Origin: Campylorhamphus procurvoides
Lineage: Eukaryota > Chordata > Aves > Passeriformes > Dendrocolaptidae
NCBI GenBank assembly: GCA_013396655.1
Contig: WBMV01008393.1
Location: forward strand, 124,001-188,000
DNA: 64,000 bases
Direction of reading: 5' to 3'
Of this stretch, positions 54,815 through 64,000 are shown piece after piece. The notes under the pieces are model-generated. The model saw nothing but the letters and a program-made list of their open reading frames with translations. It was not told the origin of the DNA and did not search any database. Within the stretch, counting starts at the first letter, position 1. Each line of letters begins with the position of its first letter. Made by a program: the position numbers and the translations under genes.

Positions 54815-57800
54815 TTAACTCTGCTTTGGCCATGGGAGAGGAGGTGGAAGTGGAGGATGCTCCATGTCTTCGTAATCAAAATGTCACCAGGCTGGGAGGG
54901 CGGGTGGGGACTCCAGAATGGACCCGATTTTCATGTCTTCTCCTCACTTTTGGTTATCTGGAATCAGCCTCCCAAATCTATTTCCTGATTTAAGATGCTC
55001 CTTGGTCAGCACAAGGCTTTAGTCTTCATCTCTGGCACAAAGGAGATCAGTAATGGTGGCAACAAAGAGGGCTCCAGTGGTTTCCAAATGATACCTTTTA
55101 GTGCCACAAAAACACCGACCAAGAGCATGTTCCCAAAAGGAAAGGGGTTGGAGTTACTTTTGGAGAGAAACGTGACATTTCCAAGGGCTGATTATTCCTC
55201 CTTTCCCACAGATCATTCACTTTCTGCCCACGTGCACAAAGGGAACAGCACTAAGGACTTTCAGGCTTCCTCTTTGAGGGTGTCTTCATGGAAGGCTGGG
55301 AGACAACCCAGTAAGTTTATCTTGTTACTTCACCACTGATGTCTGTGCAGCACTTTGGATACTCACAGTCTGTATCCCAGAAAGCCCTGGAGCCTGTTGC
55401 AATATAATTAATGTGATAGGAAATCTTGTTCTGGAGCACAGCCAGGATTTTCATCACACTCAAGCCTCACTCAGTAACCACTGGACTTTCCACTCCTCCC
55501 TCAGCCACCCACCTTATTTGTCTTTGCTTCCCAATTCCTCTGAAGCCCCTTTTAAACCCTATTGACATGACTGTTAGCCAGAGTAGCACGCAGGATCTAG
55601 GAAGGTCTGTGTCTGGAGCAAATTCCCTGCCTGCTGGCTCCTCTCTAGCCTAAATCAAGGCTCTCTTATCCCTGCATGTGACACCAGCTCATATAGCCCT
55701 GAAACCTCACACAGCCTTATTCCCTTCAGACATTAGTAGACTTCAAGTGGTTCCTCCTTCTTCACTCCTATTCTTTTCCTCCCAAGCCTGGCTTTCCAAA
55801 TGAAACTCTTTCAGCTTTTGTGGAGGGTGAGAAATCTCCCAAGACCCTCCATTACTCTGGATGTCTTCCTGATAATAAGGGGTATCCACTGTATATTAGA
55901 GCTGTAGAAAGAAAAGGGATTTATCCAGATGGTCTCTTCCAAGTGGAACACCCAGGCCTGGATCCTCTCCCAACATCTGCTCCTAGTCTGGCCAAAGGGA
56001 TTGAAAGATGCTACAAGGTTTGTAGCTTGTGTAAGAAAGATCTCACGGAGAATTGCAATAGTGTAGTCCTAACCCTTGGAAACCCTTAGAAAGGTGTGGG
56101 TTCACTTCATCCAAAACCCTGTCCATAGGGAAATGCTGGTAGTTTTGGTTTAACCTGGCTCTGAAGTGGCCCAGCCCTTTTCACTAATTACCCTTCCCTG
56201 TCCCCAGAGTTTGAGGATTTCTATTCCTTATGAGAATACAAACATAACTGGATTTTCTCAATTCTTAGGTAAAGCCCATTTACTTAGATAAATCCAAAGG
56301 ACTGTTGGGTTTTGTATCCATGGCTTGGGCAGATTCTATTTTACACTGGAATAAAGCATATGATCAGTTCCTGAAGTCTGTTAGTCAGCTTTCAGCTTTT
56401 CACTGAATAATATAACAATACAAAGTCCACCATAAGACCACAAGTTTCACAACATCCAGACCCCCCAAAAAACCCTGTTAGATGTCCAGTTGCCCTGGGA
56501 ATCCTGAAAAATCAGGGTTACTCTAAACCTCAAAGTGAAAATTCCTATAATTGTCTAATTCTGCTGGAGCTTTATCTGTGTTGGACACCCCTGGATGTGC
56601 CCTCTGTGTCCAGCCCACAGTTTTGTCCTCAGGGGATTTCAATGCTTCAGACACTCTCCCAGGATTTCAGCTTGTTGGAGCTATGGTTGGCCCGGAATGA
56701 ACAGTCCAAACAAAAACCTCACAAACTGTAAATCTGAGATGCCTGAGGGGCTCTGGGTGGGAAAACAGCAATCCTCCCCTCCAACATGACTATGCAGGAG
56801 CAAAGGACAGCAGCACTTGGTTCATAAATACTACTGACCTTCCAGTCAACCTTCAGGCTGGGTATTTCATCTGGTCAAAAGAGCTATTTCTGTCTTGCCT
56901 GGAGAAGAGCTGAGTCGCTGTCTCAATCCTGCCATCACCTCCTTTTGAGGCTCAGGGCAATTGCCAGGCCTGAGCTGAGGGACACAGAGGGGACACAGCA
57001 GGTCCAGCCTCTGTGTGCCCCTCTGCCCATCCTCTGTGTTGTTAATCCAGGTATTTCACAGGCTGAACTACCTCACACCCAGTGAAATGCCTTCAGCTGG
57101 GCTCTTACAGGAGTGGCAAATCATAAACAGCAAGAGAGGAGCTGTTGGTCCCAACAAAATTGCAAAGAAAAGATGAGATGCTGCAATTTGGAGGGATATA
57201 TTAGAACTCTCACCCTCCCTGCCATGACTTTAGGGGGGCTGTGGAGCACATGGATGGCACAGCTGGGTTTGGGGAATCTTAGCAGCAGGATCTCCCTGGT
57301 TGTTACAAGCTGTGATCTCCTCTGACTATTATTTTATTAAGGAATAGCACATCTCTCAGCAACCTCCCTTCCTGTTCCCCTCCCAGGACTTTCCTTCTTG
57401 AGCTTCCAGGACCGGTTAATAAGGCAAAGCTTTCCAAGGAGCAGAAGCATGGCCAGATGGTCCAGCCAAACTGAGCTTGAAAGGGAAGCAAATTTGGGAT
57501 GCACATGTGTCCCCTTGACACAAGTCTAACTGTGGATGTTGAGGTGCATGATTTAAGGGAAATCCAAGGGAAATCTCTAGTACAGACCTGCCCTGTCACA
57601 CACCACAGCCACCTCTCCTTCCCAGTGCTCCTTGTCCTTTCACACCACACAACAGTGTCATTGTTCAGATGGCAACTTCACAGCAGAGGCGACCATCACA
57701 TCCCTCTGCTGGAATTGGCTGCAGTTCAGGTTTCAAAGCCCACAGCAAGGTTCTTTCACTGCAGCTTTTCTCCTGGGAGCAGCCTGACAAGTTGAATGGC

Positions 57801-59655
57801 TCCCCCTCCCCTGGGCCAGGCCCTGAGACAATCAGCAGTCGGCCAGGAGCTCCTCCAGAGCAGCCAGAGGTGCTGCAAGGGCAGGCAGAGCAGATGCCCT
57901 GCACATCCCAGAAGTGCTGTGGTGTTTCCCAGGACTCTCAGCTGGACCAGCTCCAGGGGCTCAGGGTTCACACTGGACTCACTCCAGATTAAATGACAAT
58001 GGAAGAATTTAGGTGTGTCCTCCACACTTTGGGTTTGAGCCTCACAATTAAAATGGGACAGGGACACAGTAATGTCTGTGTGAATCAGAGCTGTGGGCAG
58101 GATCCTGCTCGTCCCACTGCTGAGGGGAAGGTCAACAACACACCCCTCTTTGCTCTGCTATTGGGGAAGTTGTTGCTTTTTTAAAAGGATGACAAAGAAG
58201 ACCTGAACAGTGAGGAGTAAAGAAGCAGCAAACCTTGCTGAGAGAAACAGGGAGCTCCTTCTGCAGTCCTGCTACTGAAATATTTGTAAGCCATGCACGG
58301 CTCACCCTCTGAGTGTGACAGCTCTGTTGGGATGAGGGAAGAGATGGAAGTTCCAGTTGGTGCATGACTTTGTACTTTCATAATTATTTTGGGGGTTTTA
58401 TCAAAAGAACACCCAAAAATCTCAATATGCCCTCCAATATTTCATTCTGGACCCACTGAAATACCTCGGAAATGTCTTATACACAAGTAAACATGACTAG
58501 AAAAACAAGCGAAAAATACTGGACAATAAAAAGAACGCCTAAATAAAACATGATTTCAACTTAGTCAGGCTTTTCTCTCTCTCACTCCTCTGAAAACATA
58601 AAAAGAATCAAATCATTGTGATTTCCTCAACCATTTCCAACAGGAAATGGCATTTTCCAATGGGAACCAGACTATCAAAGTGCTCCTGACCAATTCCATG
58701 TACAACAGTTCCTAGAGAGTATCTATGTGAGCTGGGATAATTAGGACAAGATTTTTTAAAAAGAGATTGCTGCTGTGAGGGAATTGAATGCTTGGACATG
58801 GATTATAAAGCCTTATGATTCCTACCACTCTCTTTTCACCTTCAGCTTTCAAGATGTTGGCTAAGGACAATTCCTATTTTACTGTCAGCCAAGGACTCAG
58901 TTTATTAAAAAGGAAACATATGTATCAACATCATGAAATGGTATTTTCATTCTCTCTTGTTTAGCTGTTTTCTCTTAGAAAGTCATTACACCACAGTAAA
59001 TGTATCTTTAGTTCATCAGCACAAAGATGACAGAACATTAAGGATATTTATCTTGTCTACGTGCCATTGCAACTTGTATAAATGTGACCAGAAATTATAC
59101 CAGCTCAGGGGAATCCTTTTTTGGGAAGGTTTTTCAGTGCTAACAGCGTTTGCTTCCACGAAAAACACTGGGCAGAAGTTCTTTCTCAAGGCACCACGAC
59201 CATCCAGCTGCCAATGCCAACCCCTCTGAGGGCTCTGAGAAGGGACTGAACAAACATGCAAGTGTTTGTGCTGGATGCTGAGCTGGGCACAGATGGGAAA
59301 GCTCCCCAAAATTCTTCTCCCACAGGCTAGTCCTGGTCTTCAGTGAAATCCTTCCTCCCTCCTGTACGTCCAGTGGCTTTTTGGCCACAACACAGAGGTG
59401 TGAGGCCACTTGCTGTCCCTCTTCACCCCCTTCCCACCCTGTGAGCATCCCCACCTGCTCCTCCCCACTCAGATCCAAGGCTGGGATAATCCCTGTGGGA
59501 GCACACTCGTTATCCCAACTCCCCCCAGTGGGTGCTTTGCTGGATTCAGGCTGGCTGGAGCACAGGGAGATATTCCCACATATAATTCCCACCTCCCTTA
59601 ATCCATCAATTTTGACATTTCCCCAGTGGTTTCCATCTTCTTCAAAAGTTCAGGG
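54815..59655. other. Unique sequence, no gene recognised
   Basis: No repeat or RNA gene is recognised. An 89-codon frame at 55820-56089 has a cysteine-containing stretch (CYKVCSLCKKDLTENC) but opens at GTG and matches nothing I know; it may be a decayed pseudogene or chance. Confidence 0.4.
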
Positions 59656-59658
59656 TTT

Positions 59659-59702
59659 GGTCCCATTATATTATAATATTATTATATTATAATATTGGTC
59701 CC
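59659..59702. repeat. AT-rich 16-bp duplication between GGTCCC direct repeats
   Basis: ATTATATTATAATATT occurs twice back-to-back without mismatch (59665-59680 and 59681-59696). The pair is flanked exactly by GGTCCC at 59659-59664 and 59697-59702. Confidence 0.95.
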
Positions 59703-59704
59703 TA

Positions 59705-60105
59705 TATATTCTAGGTTGGCTGAGACACTGCCAGGTGTTCAGCTGGGCCAGCTCAGCTGGTGTTTCCATGAATTCCCCTGGCACAGAATGCCCAGTGCAA
59801 TGCCACCCTCCTCTGCTGCCTGGGAATGGCTTTCCTACCTGGCTGAGGGGGAGCAAGGTCCTTATCTCCACACTTCAAAGGGCCTCCTCCCACTTTGACA
59901 GCTCGGTGTCTCCCCCTGGACGACGTGGAAATCTCATTCTCTCACCAGTTTGAAGCCTTTTGATCTCCCTAAAAGCCAGGTCACAGAACATGCCATGCTG
60001 GCTGTCCTGAGGAATGCCATAAACCCGGAGCCATGGCCACATCTCTAATCTCCCAGGATTTATGAGCTCCCATTTGCTTTGAAGGGACGCAGCCTCCTCT
60101 AAAAT
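59705..60105. other. Unique sequence, nothing recognised
   Basis: No repeat, exon or regulatory cluster stands out. Confidence 0.4.
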
Positions 60106-60109
60106 CACA

Positions 60110-60425
60110 GCTATCATTACACATGCCTGCAATTTACATCAATAAAGGAGGAATAAAACCCATAGTCTCCTCATTTTTCTCCCACCGGTCCAACTCTGTA
60201 GTCATTTGCATTTATGCAGATGAGGGAATTTCCAGCCAGCTCCATTCTCTGGGCAGTGCTGCACATGCCAGGGCCATAAACATTATATTGCAAACACTGT
60301 GGGGGAGGATTTTAATCTAAATACAGATAACGCCTTTCAAATAAATGCCTGAATCCATTTCTCTGAGGAACATTCTGTAAGGCTGTTAAAACGCAGGGCA
60401 CGAGCTTATGGATGATGTAAGGAAC
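60110..60425. promoter_or_regulatory. Candidate enhancer: octamer plus kappaB site
   Basis: ATTTGCAT (60204-60211) is the exact octamer. GGGAATTTCC (60224-60233) fits the kappaB consensus GGGRNWYYCC, 12 bases away. Further AT-rich motifs follow (ATAAACATTATATTG near 60278). The block is non-repetitive and looks like constrained noncoding DNA. Octamer and kappaB sites occur together in some immune enhancers; function here is inferred. Confidence 0.3.
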
Positions 60426-60429
60426 TTCT

Positions 60430-61965
60430 ATGAAGAAAATTCTTGCATTTAAGAAACTCAGAAGATCAAAAGCAGAAGGAGAAGGATTTATTTCTGCACG
60501 TTATTACTGCATCTTCTTTTATCTGTCTGTGTGTCAGGATTTCTGCAAGTGCTTGTCATCACCTTGTTATCTCGGGGCCTGATCTCCATGCAGAGCTCTG
60601 AACCCACCAAGCCCTCCCAGCTTCCCTGGTGACATTGAGAGCCAACATCAGCCCTGGACTGAGCTCAGCATTGCCAGCTCTGCCCTCATAGTCAGAACTA
60701 TCTCCAAACTTATCTCTCTGCATTTCCTAAAGTCAGCCAAGACACAGACAAAAAGGTAACATCTCCTGAACTCAAGACATTCCTGAGCCAAAGAATTCCC
60801 ATGATTGTGCCACGGATATAAAATCAGGCCTACAAGATCTCTAACAAGCAAGGGGTCTGTCACCAAGGCAGGATTTCCACTAATTCCAGAAGAACTGAAA
60901 AAGAGGCTTTTTCTTTCCCAGCTCTGTGTGCAGAGTATTCCAGCACAGACAGAATAAAATCAAGAATTGGTTATGTAGCCCTATTTTGACATGTGGGAAA
61001 ACACGTAAATATCCCTCCTTTTGTGGCCCTGCCACCCATGCAAGATGTGAGATGCTCAAGCCTTGCTCTTCTAAGATCAAGCTGTGCCTCTCTTCTCCCA
61101 CAAAAGAACAGGGAATTATGAAAACTCGTGGCATTTTTACTATTTGAGTCAAGCTGAACACGGATCTTCCTTTTACAAACTCTGTCATGGAGCGAGTTCC
61201 CTCTTTCCTGCTCGATCAATACTTGCACAGAGACAGGAGGGTTGACTCAATTTGTGGTGATGCTTCACATTTCATGGAATATTCCCCATCCCTCATCCAC
61301 AAAGTGACAACAAGCCAGCACACCCCCAGTCACGGGGCAAAAGATCTATTGGAATGACTTTGCTTCACAAAAGATGGGAGAAATGTTTCCAGTAGCATTA
61401 AATTTCTCATTTGTCCAGTGCATTTGTCCAGCTCATGAAATTACATCAGGGAAAACAACAACAAATCAACACAGAAGTCAAACAGGAAGGGAGGAAGGAA
61501 GGAAAGACCGGTAAAATTAACACTGCCTAAGAATCAAGAATTAAGACTACCCAAGATGTCAAGTTTGACATCTTTTCTTTCCCCTTGAAGGGCGGGTTAA
61601 GGCAAGGAAGGAAATTTCATACACAGTGCAAAGACAGATGGGGAAAGGAAATACAAAAAAAAACAAATCAAAGGGAAGAAGTAAAAAAAAAATCCCAGGG
61701 CCTATGGGATGACGCCAGAAAAGAAACATAAAAAGGGTATTCCCTTCCCAGTTGTCAGAGCCACGAAGGCACCTGGTCCAAGGCTCCTGGGTGAAGGCTC
61801 CGAGCTGTGTCATCAGGAGACAGCTCCTCGGGTTGGAGCCCTGATTGATGCCTTTCACATTGCCAGCTGTGACATAACTCACTGGGCAGCAAGACTGAGG
61901 TCAATACACGTTTAAGTAAAAAGGTTTCTCGTGAGCCTGAGGGGTCAATCAGGAAAAGCTGCCAT
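60430..61965. other. Unique sequence with simple runs
   Basis: A GGAA-rich tract lies at about 61488-61507, and A-runs at about 61655 and 61682. No gene is recognised. Confidence 0.4.
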
Positions 61966-61969
61966 TACT

Positions 61970-62040
61970 GCAGGGGGGACGGCGGGGCTGGCAGGGGGAG
62001 GAGAAGGGACCCGCTCGATTCCCGGTAAGTAACGAAGACC
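61970..62040 (+). promoter_or_regulatory. GC-rich patch: G-quadruplex motif, GC box, strong 5' splice site
   Basis: G-runs at 61973-61978, 61984-61987, 61994-61998 and 62006-62008 are separated by 5, 6 and 7 bases, a canonical G3+N1-7 pattern. GGCGGGGC (61981-61988) resembles an Sp1 box. CCCGGTAAGT at 62021-62030 is a near-ideal splice donor (cut before 62025). Together they could mark a noncoding first exon on the plus strand; no start codon or downstream exon can be tied to it. Confidence 0.3.
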
Positions 62041-62044
62041 ATTT

Positions 62045-62190
62045 TATTGCTAAACAGCAGTCTAGAAACAAAGCACATCCTGGAGTGGGGGAGCCAAAGG
62101 ATTTATCCTTTGGGGAGAACTGCTGTGCCCAGTCTCCTGGCTCCTCCTTCTCCTCACCTCTAAGTGACTTCTTCCCAAATTCAGCAGGAC
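62045..62190. other. Unique sequence, nothing recognised
   Basis: No feature stands out. Confidence 0.4.
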
Positions 62191-62194
62191 TCAG

Positions 62195-62592
62195 ATTCTT
62201 TGAGAGAACTGGGATTGTTCACCTGGAGAAGAGGAGGTTCCAGGGAGAGCTGTGAGCTCCTTCCAGTGCCTAAAGGGGCTCCAGGAGAGCTGGAGAGGGA
62301 CTTGGGACAAGGGATGGAGGGACAGGACAAGGGGAATGGCTTCCCACTGCCAGAGGGTAGGGATAGATGGGATACTGGGAGGCATTCTCCTCTGTGAGGG
62401 TGGGCAGGCCCTGGCACAGGGTGCCCAGAGAAGCTGTGGCTGCCCCTGGATCCCTGGGAGTGTCCAAGGCCAGGTTGGACAAGGCTTGGAGCAACCTGGG
62501 CTAGTGGGAGGTGTCCCTGCCCATGGCAGGGGGTGGAACAAGATGATCTTTAGGGTCCCTTCCAACCCAAACCATTCTGTGATTCTATGATT
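62195..62592 (+). mobile_element. CR1 LINE 3' fragment, well preserved, about 400 bp
   Basis: Landmarks are AACTGGGATTGTTCACCTGG, AGAAGAGGAGGTTCCAGGGA, CAGTGCCTAAAGGGGCTCCA, GGACAAGGGGAATGGCTTCC, GAAGCTGTGGCTGCCCCTGG, GATGATCTTTAGGGTCCCTT and the full tail CATTCTGTGATTCTATGATT. It is the best-preserved CR1 here and the best evidence for an avian genome. It has no reverse-transcriptase frame. Confidence 0.96.
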
Positions 62593-62599
62593 CAAATCC

Positions 62600-64000
62600 A
62601 TCTTTCAGAGACAAAATTTGACAAGACTCTCAAACCACCTGAAGAGAGCTCAGTCCAAGCAACCTAAAGGCTCTGGTTCAAGGAAATCCAGAGACTGGTC
62701 CTGCCCATGCCCCATCACTTCAGCACCTGGTCTAACTGAAAAGGTAAGACCTTCCAGCACCTGAAGCTCCCAGTTTTGCTTACACTTATCTTGCAGCTGC
62801 TGTGATGTCATTTACTGTAAGAACAGAAACCTACTATTTTTTAAGCTTCCCTGGGGACTGTTCTGGGGAAAAAATGGTATCTAAGCCAAGTGACATAGCC
62901 TAGCTGGTGTCCAGTCCCTGAAGACCCTTAAACACCCTCCGGGGCAGACAGGAGTAAGGAAATGTTTCCCAGGCAAGTCTGAAACCTGCAATGCACATTC
63001 CCAACCCAAGCAGGTCCATATATAAGAGAAGCCAACTGGTCTTTGTGATCAATCCCTATTTCCTCAGAAAACTGGCTCTAGCAGCTCATCTTCAAGATGC
63101 CAAGATGAGATCTCTGTTATTAAAGTCATAAAGTCAGTTATAAAGTCAGAGGAGACTGAACTGGAGCCTCTGCTCTTCCTCCTGCACCACCCCAAAGCAG
63201 CTGAACCCTTTACTTAACCTGAAAAACTTCCATGGGAATGGGGCATGGAATAGAGAGGAAAATATGTCTTATTTTAGCAAGGAGGATGGGAATGGCTGCC
63301 AAGGGTGAGCAGGTAGTTTGGACAGCTTTTCCTCCTTGTCTGGAAATATAAATGGTGAGGAGAGTGGAGGGGCAAAGATAATCCAGCTCAAAGTGTTCAC
63401 GGCATGACCACAAGAAAAGACGTACTGAGAAAGGAGGGATGAAAATCCATGTTCTTACAGGCTGCCTATGGAAAGGCCTGGCAGCTGGAGCCAGGCTCTT
63501 GGGAAGGTCTAGCTGGTCCTGCACACAGGATTGCACCAGGGCTGCTCCAGGGAGCAGGGATGGGGCCATCCAGTCCAGCTTGGTTTGGCACAAGGAGGTG
63601 CTGCCCAAATAGTGGTCAGAAGGAGATCCAAAAGCAAGCCCGTTGCTGCCGCAAGGGTTGGTGACACCAAAGAGAAAGGCCACCACAGGCAGGGCTGACA
63701 CATCCAGCTTGGCTTTCTAGGGCCAGGCTACGCCTGCTGGCAGTGCTGCTGCATCCCAGGAAGGCTCTAAAGGGGAAGTCCAGGCTTTACCCACAAGCAC
63801 AAAAGTGTGTTATGACTTTCCAGTTCCAACACAAGCCCTCTGACTCACACACACAAGCTGCTTATTGCTTATCCTGTTTCACATTTACTTTCCCTCCAGC
63901 AAACCTCCCCAGTGTTGCAGCAATTCCTTTTCCTTCTTGGGCTGCTTGAATCCACCTCTTTACAGTACAGAACTGACCTTTTTTTCCATACTTTGAGGGT
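62600..64000. other. Unique sequence to the window end
   Basis: No repeat, exon or RNA gene is recognised. The minus-strand frame at 63210-63701 (163 codons) shows no known family. A short TAAAGTCA repetition lies at about 63120-63150. Confidence 0.4.

Noticed and set aside
54309..54988. Two overlapping plus-strand frames of 169 and 183 codons
   Set aside because: GC-rich sequence has few stops in any frame; neither frame shows a family or a plausible gene context.
62006..62028. tRNA-like B box (GCTCGATTCCC) suggesting a tRNA gene
   Set aside because: No A box or cloverleaf-compatible sequence precedes it at the right distance; the match is partial and sits in a GC-rich tract.
1..64000. CRISPR arrays, insertion sequences, operons and phage modules
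   Set aside because: No spaced direct repeats, transposase frames or co-directional gene runs are present; the CR1 elements place the window in a vertebrate genome.

Overview
The window looks like nuclear DNA from a bird, probably a neoavian. The evidence is about sixteen short, 5'-truncated CR1 LINE remnants. Several keep the avian CR1 3' end: a segment close to GGTCCCTTCCAACC, then CATTCTGTGATTCTATGATT. CR1 covers only about 3-4% of the sequence. I saw no Alu-like SINEs, no recognisable retroviral genes and no bacterial gene organisation. Species cannot be read from this sequence.

I find no protein-coding gene I can name. Reading frames are short and overlap in many frames and strands, as expected of noncoding DNA. 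The longest ones (for example 205 codons on the minus strand at 53653-54270) match no family I recognise. The window is best read as intergenic or intronic vertebrate sequence. It is mostly unique DNA, with CR1 remnants, a few minisatellites and simple repeats, and several AT-rich blocks dense in developmental transcription-factor motifs that may be conserved noncoding elements or enhancers. Conservation cannot be tested here.

Layout. 1-13 kb: unique DNA with a CR1 copy at 4781-5037 that carries a perfect 15-bp hairpin, and candidate regulatory blocks near 1.6, 5.2, 7.8, 10.7 and 12.1 kb. 13-26 kb: unique DNA with small CR1 tails, mostly between 17.5 and 19.9 kb, and a candidate block at 22.5 kb. 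26-38 kb: a homeodomain/SOX-motif block at 26.2 kb, two abutting CR1 pieces of different subfamilies at 29.4-29.7 kb, a mild CpG cluster at 29.7-30.0 kb and a longer CR1 at 33.9-34.4 kb. 38.3-39.5 kb: the standout locus, a CpG-rich, promoter-like segment. It contains 6.25 copies of a 48-bp tandem repeat; nearly every copy carries a YY1/TISU-type motif and four copies also carry an exact AP-1 core. 40-54 kb: unique DNA with a 14-bp perfect hairpin at 40.8 kb and a CR1 copy at 43.1-43.4 kb. 54-64 kb: a CpG-rich patch next to a possible G-quadruplex (54.6-54.8 kb), an AT-rich 16-bp duplication (59.7 kb), an octamer plus kappaB block (60.2 kb), a possible G-quadruplex just upstream of an excellent 5' splice site (62.0 kb) and a well-preserved CR1 (62.2-62.6 kb).

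The most interesting object is the 48-bp YY1/AP-1 array. Its period is a multiple of three and the unit lacks stop codons in some frames, so it also opens long repeat-coding frames on both strands. I regard these frames as undecided.
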